In this document: piece after piece, positions 17,703 through 26,590 of the stretch
Layout: each line of letters starts with the position of its first letter
How positions within the stretch are numbered: position 1 is the first letter of the stretch
Origin: Hoeflea sp.
GTDB lineage: Bacteria > Pseudomonadota > Alphaproteobacteria > Rhizobiales > Rhizobiaceae
Assembly (NCBI RefSeq): GCF_002733955.1
Contig: NZ_NVXQ01000003.1
Coordinates: 124,001-188,000 of the forward strand
Direction: 5' to 3'
Length of the DNA stretch: 64,000 nt
Made by a program: the position numbers and the translations under genes
Notes under the pieces: generated by a model
The model's input: the letters and a program-made list of their open reading frames with translations, nothing else
Told to the model about the DNA's origin: nothing
The model's database searches: none

Positions 17703-18725
17703 ATGACCACTCCCGAAGCCAAGCTCGTCTGCCGCAATGTCTGGAAGCTGTTCGGCGCCGAGGCCGAAGAATTTCTGGCCAGCCACGACCGGCACCCGGA
17801 CCCGGATGCCATCGCCGAGGCCGGGCTTGTCGGCGCCGTACGGCAGGTCGATCTCGATGTGCACGAGGGCGAGATCTTCGTCATCATGGGGCTTTCAGGG
17901 TCGGGCAAATCCACCCTTGTCCGGCTGATGTCCCGGCTCATCGAACCCACTGGCGGCGACGTGTTGTTCAAGGGCGAAAACCTGCTCAAGGCTTCGCAAT
18001 CGCGGATGATCGAAATCCGCCGTCACCAGATGGGCATGGTGTTCCAGCATTTTGCGCTGTTGCCGCATCTCACCGTACTCGACAACGTCGCCTTTCCGCT
18101 TGATATCCAGGGCATGGACCGCGCCGCGCGCGAGGCCCGGGCGCGCGAGATGATCGAGCTCGTCGGCCTGGCTGGCAAGGAAAGCGCCTTTCCGCGCCAG
18201 CTCTCCGGCGGCCAGCAGCAGCGCGTCGGCATCGCCCGTTCGCTCGCAGTCGAACCCGAAATCTGGTTCCTCGACGAACCCTTCTCGGCGCTCGACCCGC
18301 TGATCCGTCGGGAAATGCAGGACGAGTTCATGCGGCTGCAGACCAAGCTGCACAAGACCATCGTCTTCATCACCCATGATTTCGACGAGGCCATTCGTCT
18401 CGCCGACAGGATCGCCATCATGAAGGATGGAGAGATCGTCCAGGCCGGAACGCCCGAAGACATCGTGCTGACGCCCGCCACTCCCTATGTGGCCGAATTC
18501 ACCAAGAACGTCGCCCGCGCCAAGGTGATCCGCACCCGCAGCCTGATGACCGCCGTCGCAGGCGGTGAAGAGGACGGCGCCCGCATTTCCGCCAGATCCA
18601 ACATCGCCGAAGCAGCACCGCTGTTTCTCGATGGCGCGACCCATCTCGGTGTGACCGATGACGACGGCCGGATCATTGGCCGGTTGGATCGTGAAGCGGT
18701 CGTTTCCCTGATGTTGCAGGGCTGA
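17703..18725 (+). CDS. proV: Glycine-betaine-type ABC importer, ATP-binding protein (ProV/OpuAA)
   Basis: 340 residues. An N-terminal stretch of about 45 residues precedes the ATPase core, as in ProV. Walker A is GLSGSGKSTL, the signature LSGGQQQRVGIARSLAVEP, Walker B IWFLDEPFSALDPLIR, and the switch His lies in ITHDFDEAIRLADR. VAEFTKNVARAKVI near 265 is the ProV link into a CBS-type regulatory region, which here is short (to 340, versus about 400 in ProV). The protein drives the permease directly downstream, which starts two bases after this stop codon. A shortened CBS part may mean weaker ionic-strength gating; this is inference. Confidence 0.9.
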   Translation: MTTPEAKLVCRNVWKLFGAEAEEFLASHDRHPDPDAIAEAGLVGAVRQVDLDVHEGEIFVIMGLSGSGKSTLVRLMSRLIEPTGGDVLFKGENLLKASQSRMIEIRRHQMGMVFQHFALLPHLTVLDNVAFPLDIQGMDRAAREARAREMIELVGLAGKESAFPRQLSGGQQQRVGIARSLAVEPEIWFLDEPFSALDPLIRREMQDEFMRLQTKLHKTIVFITHDFDEAIRLADRIAIMKDGEIVQAGTPEDIVLTPATPYVAEFTKNVARAKVIRTRSLMTAVAGGEEDGARISARSNIAEAAPLFLDGATHLGVTDDDGRIIGRLDREAVVSLMLQG

Positions 18726-18727
18726 TC

Positions 18728-20752
18728 ATGGCGATGTCCGGCACTCCATTGTTGGAACCCGACACGGCTCAGGCGTCCCGCTCACCCTTCCGGCTGCCTC
18801 TTGCCTGGCTGATTGCCATAGCCGTGTTTGTCATGTTCTGGCTCTACGCCAAACCCTGGTTTCCCGCGGCTTTCGACTACCCCAAAGCCTATGTGATCAA
18901 GCTCGCCAAGTGGATCAGTTCGGCCATGAAATGGCTGATCAATGAAGCCAGTTTCGGCCTGTTCAGCTTTACCGATCTGACCCGCTTCATCTCTGCCGTG
19001 CTCGATGTGCCTTACACGCTGGCTGCCAGCCTGTTGTCCACCGGCTTCCTCGAAGGCAGCGGTTCCTCGGCGATCCAGATTGTGCCGCCTCTGCCCTGGG
19101 TTGCCGTCATCGGTCTGGTGATGCTGCTTGGCCACTGGCTCGGCGGCCGGTCCCTGGCGCTGCTGGCGGGCGGCTGTTTCCTGTTCCTGGCCGTGTTCGG
19201 ACAATGGACCAGCGCCATGATCACGCTGGCCTCGATCCTGGTCGCCGCCCCGCTCGGTGTGCTCTTCGGCCTGCTGTTCGGTGTCGCCGCCTGGCGCTGG
19301 CGCTGGGTCGAGCGGATGGTGATGCCGCTACTGGACCTGATGCAGACCATTCCCGTCTTTGCCTATCTGGTGCCGGTTCTGTTCCTGTTCGGCTTCGGCC
19401 CGACCGCTGCCGTGATCGCCACGCTGATCTTTGCCACCCCGCCGATGACCCGCATCGCCATTCTGGCCTTGCGCGGTGTCCCCGGCGAAATCATCGATCT
19501 CGGTCACATGGTCGGCTGCACCGAACGGCAAATGACCTGGCGGGTGATGGTGCCCGCCGCGCGCGAAAGCCTGATGGTCGGCATGAACCAGGTCATCATG
19601 CTGTCGCTCAACATGGTGATCATCGCCTCGATGATCGGCGCCGGCGGCCTGGGCTTCGATGTGCTGGCCGCCCTGCGCCGGCTCGATTTCGGCGCCGGTC
19701 TCGAAGCCGGTTTCGCCATCGTGGCACTCGCCATTGCCATGGACCGGCTAAGCCAGGCTGCGGCCGAAAAGCTGTCCGCCCCATCGCCCGAAGCGAAGTC
19801 CTCCGGCTTTCTTGCCCGCCACCCCTACCTGGTGGCAGCATTGGGGCTCCTCATTGCCACCACGGCGCTGGGATCCGTGATCCCGGGCATCCATACCTAT
19901 CCGGAGGCGTTGCAGCTCTCCACCGGCACTTTCTGGTCCGAGGTCGTGGCCTGGATCAACATCAACTATTTCGACACGCTGGAAGCCATCAAGAACGCCA
20001 TGCTGATCAATGTGCTGATCCCGTTCAAGCGCTTCCTTGGCGATCTGCCATGGTTTGGCGTGACTGCATTTCTGGGTTTTGCCGGCTACAGGCTTGGCGG
20101 CTGGCGGCTGGCCCTGCTCACGTTCTGCCTTCCGCTGTTCATCGCCGTCACCGGCCAGTGGGAGAAGGCGATGATCACCGTCTATCTCTGCGGCATCTCG
20201 GCACTGTTCGCTTCACTGATCGGCATCCCCATCGGAATTTTCGCCGCCACCCGCGACCGGGTCTGGTCCTGGGTCCAGGTCGCCATCGACATGCTGCAGA
20301 CCTTGCCGAGTTTCGTCTACCTGATGCCCGCCGTGATGCTGTTCCGGGTTGGCGATTTCACCGCCATGATCGCCGTTGTCGCCTTCGCCATTGCCCCCGC
20401 CATCCGTTACACCGCGCTCGGCATCCGCAAGGTCGATCCGAAACTGATCGAGGCCAGCCGTGCAATGGGCTGCACCGAGTGGCAGATCCTCACCCGGGTG
20501 CGCCTCAAGCTGGCGCTGCCCGAAATCCTGCTCGGGCTCAATCAGACCATCATGTTCGCCCTGTCGATGCTGGTCATCACGGCGCTGGTCGGCACCCGCG
20601 ATCTCGGTCAGGAAGTCTACATCGCCCTGACTAAGGCCGACACCGGACGCGGCCTGGTCGCAGGCCTGTCGATCGCCGCCATCGCCATCATTGCCGACCG
20701 GCTGATTTCCGCCGGCGCCAGTCGCGCCCATCATCGCCTGGGTCTGGAGTAA
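18728..20752 (+). CDS. proW: Glycine-betaine-type ABC importer permease, tandem double-length (ProW-like)
   Basis: 674 residues, about twice a normal ProW (354 in E. coli). It contains two complete permease domains. The first, roughly 90-350, has an EAA-type loop GEIIDLGHMVGCTERQMTWRV. The second, roughly 400-665, has PKLIEASRAMGCTEWQILTRV. The halves are clearly related but diverged, as expected for an old internal duplication and fusion; the channel would be a single-chain pseudo-dimer. It lies between proV and the choline-kinase-like gene (starting four bases downstream), in one operon. Double permeases of this type are known for some proteobacterial betaine/choline importers. Confidence 0.9.
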   Translation: MAMSGTPLLEPDTAQASRSPFRLPLAWLIAIAVFVMFWLYAKPWFPAAFDYPKAYVIKLAKWISSAMKWLINEASFGLFSFTDLTRFISAVLDVPYTLAASLLSTGFLEGSGSSAIQIVPPLPWVAVIGLVMLLGHWLGGRSLALLAGGCFLFLAVFGQWTSAMITLASILVAAPLGVLFGLLFGVAAWRWRWVERMVMPLLDLMQTIPVFAYLVPVLFLFGFGPTAAVIATLIFATPPMTRIAILALRGVPGEIIDLGHMVGCTERQMTWRVMVPAARESLMVGMNQVIMLSLNMVIIASMIGAGGLGFDVLAALRRLDFGAGLEAGFAIVALAIAMDRLSQAAAEKLSAPSPEAKSSGFLARHPYLVAALGLLIATTALGSVIPGIHTYPEALQLSTGTFWSEVVAWININYFDTLEAIKNAMLINVLIPFKRFLGDLPWFGVTAFLGFAGYRLGGWRLALLTFCLPLFIAVTGQWEKAMITVYLCGISALFASLIGIPIGIFAATRDRVWSWVQVAIDMLQTLPSFVYLMPAVMLFRVGDFTAMIAVVAFAIAPAIRYTALGIRKVDPKLIEASRAMGCTEWQILTRVRLKLALPEILLGLNQTIMFALSMLVITALVGTRDLGQEVYIALTKADTGRGLVAGLSIAAIAIIADRLISAGASRAHHRLGLE

Positions 20753-20755
20753 GCC

Positions 20756-21652
20756 ATGACTGACCTTGCTACCCTTGATCACATCCGCGCCCTGCCCTGC
20801 TTCTCGGGCAGGATCGACATCGAGCCGCTGACCGGCGGTCTGAGCAATGAAAGCTGGCTCGTCTCCGACGCCACCGGCCGCCACGTGGTCCGGCTCGGCC
20901 GCGATTTCCCGTTTCACCATGTCGACCGCAAGCGCGAGATCATGACCGCCTGCGCCGCCCATGAAGCAGGCTTCGCCCCGCGGGTCGAGTATTTCGAACC
21001 CGGCATCATGGTCTCGGCTTTTCTCGATGCAAAGACTTTCGAGCCGGGCGATGTCCGTGCCAATCCCGAGCGGATCGGCCGCCTTATCCGCGATTTCCAC
21101 ACCCAGATGCCACGCCACATCGAAGGTCCGGGCTTCATGTTCTGGGTGTTTCACGTCATCCGCGATTATGCCCGCACTCTGAAGGCTGGAAACTCGCGGA
21201 TGGCTGACCGGCTGCCGGTCTGGCTCGAGCTTTCCGATCATCTTGAGGCCGCACAAAAACCGTTGCCGATCATCTTCGGCCACAATGACCTGCTGCCCGC
21301 CAATGTCCTCGATGATGGCCACAAGCTCTGGCTGATCGATTTCGAATATGCCGGATTCTCCACCGCCATGTTCGACATTGCAGGCGCCGCATCCAATGCC
21401 GAAATGAACGAGGCAGAAGCCGCCATATTGCTCGAGGCCGCACTCGGCGCTGCCCCGGATGCGGCGCTCACCCGCTCCTTCCACGCCATGCAATGCGCCT
21501 CGCTGCTGCGCGAAACGCTGTGGAGCCTCGTCTCCGAACTCCACCTTGATGCGCCGGGCGCCGACTACCAGGCCTACACCACTGAGAATCTCGAGCGCCT
21601 GGACGCAGCGCTCGACCAGTACCATTCGACCTACGGAAAGACATCGCAATGA
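20756..21652 (+). CDS. Choline-kinase-like phosphotransferase (APH/LicA superfamily)
   Basis: 298 residues. N-terminal LTGGLSNESWLV (about 22-33) is the nucleotide-binding loop of the choline/aminoglycoside kinase fold. The catalytic loop is GHNDLLPANVL (Brenner motif with the base Asp and Mg-binding Asn), and LIDFEYAG supplies the second metal-binding Asp. FEY after that Asp is characteristic of choline/ethanolamine kinases rather than aminoglycoside kinases. It transfers phosphate from ATP to a hydroxyl, probably of a choline-like compound. It is translationally linked to its neighbours: it starts four bases after the permease and overlaps the flavoenzyme gene by four. Its role in an import and demethylation operon is unclear. 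Confidence 0.82.
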   Translation: MTDLATLDHIRALPCFSGRIDIEPLTGGLSNESWLVSDATGRHVVRLGRDFPFHHVDRKREIMTACAAHEAGFAPRVEYFEPGIMVSAFLDAKTFEPGDVRANPERIGRLIRDFHTQMPRHIEGPGFMFWVFHVIRDYARTLKAGNSRMADRLPVWLELSDHLEAAQKPLPIIFGHNDLLPANVLDDGHKLWLIDFEYAGFSTAMFDIAGAASNAEMNEAEAAILLEAALGAAPDAALTRSFHAMQCASLLRETLWSLVSELHLDAPGADYQAYTTENLERLDAALDQYHSTYGKTSQ

Positions 21653-24090
21653 CCCTTCCAGACAGAGCACAAATCGTCGTCATCGGTGGCGGCATTATCG
21701 GTTGTTCGACCGCCTACCATCTGGCGCGCGACCACAAGGCCGATGTCATACTGCTTGAGCAGGGTCAGCTGACTTCGGGCTCGACCTGGCATGCGGCAGG
21801 TCTTGTCGGGCAGCTTCGCTCCTCCGCATCAATCACCAAGGTGCTCAAATATTCGGTCGATCTCTACAAGCGGCTCGATCAGGAAACAGGCCTTGAGACG
21901 GGCTGGAAGATGTCCGGCTGCCTGCGCCTTGCCACCAACCAGGACCGCTGGATCGAGTACCGGCGGCTGGCGACGACGGCCCAGAGCTTCGGCATGGACA
22001 TGGAATTGCTGTCGCCGCAGGAGGCAAAGGCCAAGTTCCCGCTGATGCAGGTCGATGATCTCGTCGGCGCCAGCTGGCTGCCGACCGATGGCCAGGCCAG
22101 CCCATCCGATATTACCCAGTCGCTCGCAAAGGGTGCGCGCATGCATGGCGCGAAAATCTTCGAGAACGTGCGGGTCACCGGCTTCGACATGCAGGATGGC
22201 CGCATTCTTGCGGTCAAGACCAACAAGGGCGACATCGCCTGCGAAAAGGTCGTCAATTGCGCCGGGCAATGGGCCCGCCAGATCGGCGTCATGGCCGGCA
22301 TCAACGTTCCGCTGCAACCGGTCAAGCATCAATATGTCATCACCGAGAAGCTCGACGGGCTGTCGAGCGACGCGCCGACCATCCGCGATCCCGACCGCCG
22401 CACCTATTTCAAGGAAGAGGTCGGCGGACTGTCCTTTGGCGGTTACGAACCGAACCCGCAAGGCTGGACCACCGGCGGCGTGCCTAACGAGTTCGAGTTC
22501 CAGCTTTTTGACGACGATTACGATCATTTCGAACAGCACATGATGCAGGCCATCGAGCGCGTCCCATCGCTCGCCAATGTCGGCGTCAGGCAGATGATAA
22601 ACGGCCCGGAAAGCTTCACCCCGGACGGCAACTTCATTCTTGGCCCCGCGCCGGAATGCGTCAATATGTTTGTCGGCGCGGGCTTCAACGCCTTTGGCAT
22701 CGCCGCCGGTGGCGGCGCCGGCTGGGTGCTGGCGCAATGGGTGATCGATGGCGAAGCCCCGCTCGATCTCTGGGTCGTCGACATCCGCCGCTTTTCCGAC
22801 ATGCACAGGGACCGGCAATGGGTCAACGACCGCACGCTCGAAGCCTATGGCAAGCACTACGCCATCGGCTTCCCCCACGTTGAATACGAGTCCGGACGTC
22901 CCCGCATCGTCTCTCCGCTCTATGACCGGCTCAAGGCCCATCGCGCCGTCTTCGGCTCCAAGCTCGGCTGGGAGCGTCCCAACTGGTTCGCGCCCGAAGG
23001 CATGGAGCCGGCTGACATTCCGACAATGGGCCGCCAGAACTGGTTTGACGCGGTCGGCGAGGAGCACAAGCACGTCCGCGAAAAAGTCGGTGTTTTCGAC
23101 CAGTCCTCATTTGCCAAATACGAGATCAGCGGCTCGGGCGCACTCGCAGCACTGAGCCATATCTGCGCCAATGACGTGACCAAGCCGGTCGGGCGTCTGA
23201 CCTACACCCAGCTTCTTAATACCCGCGGCGGCATCGAGGCGGACCTCACCGTGGCGCGGATCGCCGATGACAGGTTCTACGTCGTCACCGGCACCGGTTT
23301 CCGTACACATGACCTGGCCTGGATCCGGGAGCATGTGCCCGAGGGCGCGGATGTGCAGATTGAGGACATCACCGAGGCCTACGGCACCCTGTCGTTGATG
23401 GGCCCGCATGCCCGCGACGTGCTGGAGAAGGTGACCCAAGCTGATGTTTCCAACGAGGCCTTCCCCTTCGGCCATGTCCGCGAGATCGGCATCGCCGGCA
23501 GCACCGTGCGCGCGTTGCGCGTCACCTATGTCGGCGAACTCGGCTGGGAACTCCATATCCCGATCGAAGCCATCGGCGAGGTCTTTGACGCCCTGATGCA
23601 GGCCGGCAAGACCTGGGACATCCGTCCCATCGGCTACCGCGCCCTGGAATCGCTGCGTCTGGAAAAGGGCTATCGCGCCTGGGGCTCCGACATCACCCCC
23701 AACGACACGCCGCAGGAAGCCGGTCTTGGCTGGGCGGTGCGCAAGAATTCCAACACCGGTTTCATCGGCGAAGCAGCTCTCAAGGCGATCGCCGACAAGT
23801 CTCTGACCAAACGCTTCGCCGGCTTTGTCATCGATGATCCCGATGCGGTTCTGGTCGGCCGCGAAACCATTTTGCGCAATGGCGAACCGGTTGGCTATCT
23901 GACATCGGGCGGCTACGGCTACACCATCGGCAAGAGCATTGGTTACGGCTATGTCCGCAACGAGGCAGGTGTCTCGAAGGAATTCCTCGAAGACGGGGCT
24001 TACGAACTTGTCATCGCGCTCGACCGGGTCCCGGCCAAAATCGGCCTGAAACCGTTTTACGATCCGGCAAACACCAAGGTGAAAGCCTGA
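21649..24090 (+). CDS. Dimethylglycine/sarcosine dehydrogenase-like flavoenzyme (FAD + aminomethyltransferase domains)
   Basis: 813 residues. The N-terminal DAO-type FAD domain starts IVVIGGGIIGCSTAYHLA (GGGIIG at 13-18). STWHAAGL places H48 where dimethylglycine and sarcosine dehydrogenases bind FAD covalently. The C-terminal half (from about 430, starting FDQSSFAKYEISG) is a GcvT-like tetrahydrofolate domain, with RALESLRLEKGYRAWGSDI near the end. Enzymes of this build oxidatively demethylate dimethylglycine or sarcosine and pass the one-carbon unit to tetrahydrofolate. With creatinase making sarcosine nearby and a betaine-type importer in the same operon, this is the likely next step towards glycine. 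Which of the two substrates it prefers cannot be read from sequence. Confidence 0.88.
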   Translation: MTLPDRAQIVVIGGGIIGCSTAYHLARDHKADVILLEQGQLTSGSTWHAAGLVGQLRSSASITKVLKYSVDLYKRLDQETGLETGWKMSGCLRLATNQDRWIEYRRLATTAQSFGMDMELLSPQEAKAKFPLMQVDDLVGASWLPTDGQASPSDITQSLAKGARMHGAKIFENVRVTGFDMQDGRILAVKTNKGDIACEKVVNCAGQWARQIGVMAGINVPLQPVKHQYVITEKLDGLSSDAPTIRDPDRRTYFKEEVGGLSFGGYEPNPQGWTTGGVPNEFEFQLFDDDYDHFEQHMMQAIERVPSLANVGVRQMINGPESFTPDGNFILGPAPECVNMFVGAGFNAFGIAAGGGAGWVLAQWVIDGEAPLDLWVVDIRRFSDMHRDRQWVNDRTLEAYGKHYAIGFPHVEYESGRPRIVSPLYDRLKAHRAVFGSKLGWERPNWFAPEGMEPADIPTMGRQNWFDAVGEEHKHVREKVGVFDQSSFAKYEISGSGALAALSHICANDVTKPVGRLTYTQLLNTRGGIEADLTVARIADDRFYVVTGTGFRTHDLAWIREHVPEGADVQIEDITEAYGTLSLMGPHARDVLEKVTQADVSNEAFPFGHVREIGIAGSTVRALRVTYVGELGWELHIPIEAIGEVFDALMQAGKTWDIRPIGYRALESLRLEKGYRAWGSDITPNDTPQEAGLGWAVRKNSNTGFIGEAALKAIADKSLTKRFAGFVIDDPDAVLVGRETILRNGEPVGYLTSGGYGYTIGKSIGYGYVRNEAGVSKEFLEDGAYELVIALDRVPAKIGLKPFYDPANTKVKA

Positions 24091-24097
24091 ACCGGAT

Positions 24098-24730
24098 TCA
24101 GCTTACCTTCAGCGCAATGCAGCGGCTCGGTGTGGTTCCCTCCTCGCCGGGCATCGAGACATAGGGACCGGTGTCGTCCACCAACGCGAGCCTGCCTTCC
24201 GCCTCCAGCTCGGCAATCCGCGCGCTGAAACTTGATTGCCAGAGCACATCCTTGACGGTCAGCACAATCGTGCCGCCCGGCGCACAGATCCGCAGCAGAT
24301 CATCAAGCCCCTCGACCCCGACATGGCCGGAGGTAAAGACGCCGGCTGAAATGATGGCGGCGAACTGGTTGTCGCTGAACGGCAACGTCCCGCCGAGGGC
24401 TGCCTTGTGCAGGCCCTTGTAGATGCCTTTCCGTTCCGCCACCGCCAGCATGCCCGAGGAAATGTCGAGCGCTTCGACAGTCTCAAAACCGGTGATTGCC
24501 AACCATTCGCCAATCAGCCCTGTGCCGGCTCCGGCGTCGAGCAGCGGCCCTGCGCCTTTCGGAACATGCCGTGCAAGGATCGCCAGCGAAATGGCCGGAT
24601 GCCGGTAGCCGGCAAGCGACATGTCCTCATCATATTTCTCGGCCCAGGAATCATACACCCGCGCCACATCATCGGCACTCTCGGCCTGGTACACGGCACC
24701 CAGCCGGGCCGTCTTGTCTTCAACATTCAT
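24098..24730 (-). CDS. Class I SAM-dependent methyltransferase
   Basis: 210 residues from the ATG at 24730 (GGAG six bases upstream). The frame stays open far upstream but that part is antisense to the next gene. LLDAGAGTGLIGEWL is motif I (SAM binding), VEALDISSGMLAVAE motif II, and LRICAPGGTIVLTVK motif III/IV. The N terminus with YDSWAEKYDEDM resembles the METTL27 (WBSCR27)-like and UbiE-like small-molecule methyltransferases. It is divergent from the second choline-kinase-like gene and convergent with the flavoenzyme, 7 bases past that stop codon. The substrate is not known; a methylated amine would fit the context. Confidence 0.82.
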   Translation of the reverse strand: MNVEDKTARLGAVYQAESADDVARVYDSWAEKYDEDMSLAGYRHPAISLAILARHVPKGAGPLLDAGAGTGLIGEWLAITGFETVEALDISSGMLAVAERKGIYKGLHKAALGGTLPFSDNQFAAIISAGVFTSGHVGVEGLDDLLRICAPGGTIVLTVKDVLWQSSFSARIAELEAEGRLALVDDTGPYVSMPGEEGTTPSRCIALKVS

Positions 24731-24830
24731 GTCCAGCTCCGCTGTTGATCCGTTGACCGTTACCATAGCCTTTTCAACGACTTTGTGGAACTGTGTCAGC
24801 ACTGAAATAGCAAAGAGGAAGCGCTCCGCC

Positions 24831-25742
24831 ATGCCAGATGAAACAGAAAACCAGCTGCGCGCCAGTCTCAAGTCCATCCCCTCGCTCGCCGCATACACCG
24901 GACCTGTAGAGCGCCTTGGCGGCCTCACCAATCTGGTCTTCCGCGTCGGAGATGCCTGTGTCCGCCTACCCGGCGCAGGCACCGAGGAATATATCAACCG
25001 GGCGCATGAGGCGGTTGCTGCCCGTGCGGCGGCTGAAGCCGGCGTCAGCCCCGAAGTCATCCATGCAGACCCCGAGACCGGCGTCATGGCGACCCGCTTT
25101 GTCGACGGTGCTGCGACCATGACCCCCGAGGGTTTCCGCGGTGATATCGGCGCCGTCCGCCGCGCCGGCGAAGCCTTCCGCCGCCTGCATACGTCCGGAG
25201 CCGAATTCCCGTTCACCTTCGAGCTGTTCTCGATGATCGATGAGTACCTGGCAATTCTGTCGACCAAGGACGTGGCATTGCCCGACGGCTATCACGATGT
25301 TGTTCGCGAAGCCGAAACCGTAAGGACTGCACTGGCGAAAAATCCCGCACCCCTGGTGGCCTGTCATTGTGATCCGCTGTGCGAAAATTTTCTCGACACC
25401 GGCGACCGCATCTTCATCGTCGACTGGGAGTATTCCGGCATGAACGATCCGATGTGGGATCTAGGCGATCTTTCGGTCGAGGGCGAATTCGATGCTGCAC
25501 AGGACCAGGCCTTGCTCGAAGCCTATTTCGGTGGCGAACCGGTCGCCTCCGATCGGGCGCGGATGGTGATCTACAAGGCCATGTGCGATCTGCTCTGGAC
25601 GCTGTGGGGGCTGATCCAGCTGGCCAACGACAACTCGGCCGAAGATTTCCGAGCCTATGCCGATGGCCGCTTTGCCCGCTGCCGGAAGCTGATGGCGACC
25701 GAGGAATTCGCAGGCTGCCTGGAAACATTGCAGTCCGCCTGA
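24831..25742 (+). CDS. Choline-kinase-like phosphotransferase (APH/LicA superfamily), second copy
   Basis: 303 residues from the ATG at 24831, with GAGGA 11 bases upstream. LGGLTNLVFRVG is the nucleotide-binding loop, CHCDPLCENFL the catalytic loop (Asp and Asn), and IVDWEYSGMNDPMWDLGDLS the second metal site. DWEYSGMND and the following acidic run are typical of LicA-type choline kinases. It shares the fold with the gene at 20756-21652, but the two differ clearly in sequence, so they are not a recent duplication. It diverges from the methyltransferase across a 100-base gap. Activity on choline or a related amino alcohol is likely but the true substrate is not known. Confidence 0.82.
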   Translation: MPDETENQLRASLKSIPSLAAYTGPVERLGGLTNLVFRVGDACVRLPGAGTEEYINRAHEAVAARAAAEAGVSPEVIHADPETGVMATRFVDGAATMTPEGFRGDIGAVRRAGEAFRRLHTSGAEFPFTFELFSMIDEYLAILSTKDVALPDGYHDVVREAETVRTALAKNPAPLVACHCDPLCENFLDTGDRIFIVDWEYSGMNDPMWDLGDLSVEGEFDAAQDQALLEAYFGGEPVASDRARMVIYKAMCDLLWTLWGLIQLANDNSAEDFRAYADGRFARCRKLMATEEFAGCLETLQSA

Positions 25743-25880
25743 CCGGGACGCGCTGACAGGCCAGCGACACAACGTTTCACGTTTCAAATCCGATCACGGG
25801 AACTTTACCGGGGGATCCTCGTTGTGGCTGCATGGGGCCATCGCATGGTGCTGGCCTGAAAATGCCCAAGGAGATTTCAA

Positions 25881-25955
25881 ATGCACGGTATCATTTATCT
25901 GGTCGGCCTCGTGGTCGTTGTCATGTTCATCCTTTCGCTTCTTGGTCTCCGGTAA
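25881..25955 (+). CDS. 24-residue single-helix membrane peptide
   Basis: ATG at 25881 preceded at seven bases by a perfect AAGGAG (25868-25873); stop TAA at 25953. The predicted peptide starts MHGIIYLVGLVVVVM and ends LSLLGLR. It is almost all hydrophobic with a terminal Arg, so a single membrane-spanning helix. The stop lies four bases before the ATG of the next membrane protein gene, which itself has no good ribosome-binding site. Translation of that gene may therefore be coupled to this one. I recall similar short peptides in Rhizobiales but no function for them. Confidence 0.72.
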   Translation: MHGIIYLVGLVVVVMFILSLLGLR

Positions 25956-25959
25956 GAAC

Positions 25960-26571
25960 ATGGAACCGGCAGGCGTAAAAACTGCATCGGTCCATCCGGA
26001 TAATCTGCCACAGGGGCAGTCCTATCTCGAATGGGGTGCAGTATGGGGAGGTAGCGTCATCGCTATCGCCACATCCACCGTTCTCGGACAATTTGGCGGA
26101 ACAGCCGGACTGGCGCTCGGAGATCCGATGCTGGCCAATGGCGAGCCGTCCTGGCAGGTTCTTGTCGCAAGTCTGTGGCTTTTCCTGACGGCCCTCGCAA
26201 GCTCTGCCGCCGGCGGCTACATTGCCGGTCGCATGCGCAGCCGCTGGAATGATGCAGCCAAGAGCGAAGTCGAGTTTCGCGACGGCGTCCATGGCCTTTC
26301 GGTCTGGGCCGTATCAACCGTTGCCGTCGCAGCCGTCGCTGCCTTTGGCGCAGCCCTCGCAGGCTTGGGCGTGGAGACAGGCACCGGCGAGGAAGTCCCC
26401 GCCAACGTCGTCGAATACACCCGGACGCTGACCGTCGTTTACGGCTTTGCCACAGGCGCAGCCGCTGCCCTCGGCGCCGGCGCCGCATGGTGGTTCGCAA
26501 GCCTTGGCGGCAGCCACCGCGACGAGGCAACCGACGTCAATCTGTTGACGCCGCGCTTCCTGCGCCGCTAG
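25960..26571 (+). CDS. Four-helix membrane protein of unknown function
   Basis: 203 residues. Four hydrophobic helices: YLEWGAVWGGSVIAIATSTV (about 22-42), a second near 70-95 (VLVASLWLFLTALASSAAGG), a third near 115-140, and a fourth near 155-180. The opening LEWGAV and the charged loop GRMRSRWNDAAKSEVEFRDG after helix 2 are the most distinctive features. Proteins of this look are common and uncharacterised in Rhizobiales, sometimes labelled PhnA-like without evidence. I chose the ATG at 25960 because upstream codons belong to the small peptide in another frame. A strong terminator follows. Confidence 0.75.
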   Translation: MEPAGVKTASVHPDNLPQGQSYLEWGAVWGGSVIAIATSTVLGQFGGTAGLALGDPMLANGEPSWQVLVASLWLFLTALASSAAGGYIAGRMRSRWNDAAKSEVEFRDGVHGLSVWAVSTVAVAAVAAFGAALAGLGVETGTGEEVPANVVEYTRTLTVVYGFATGAAAALGAGAAWWFASLGGSHRDEATDVNLLTPRFLRR

Positions 26572-26590
26572 GCAAATGCACTGAACCAGA

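Noticed and set aside
20213-21670. A 485-codon minus-strand frame opposite the permease and choline-kinase-like genes
   Set aside because: It spans two real genes and their junction, has mirror-frame composition and no recognisable motif.
24731-25267. N-terminal extension of the methyltransferase frame on the minus strand
   Set aside because: The extension is antisense to the second choline-kinase-like gene, and the ATG at 24730 has a good ribosome-binding site and the family start.
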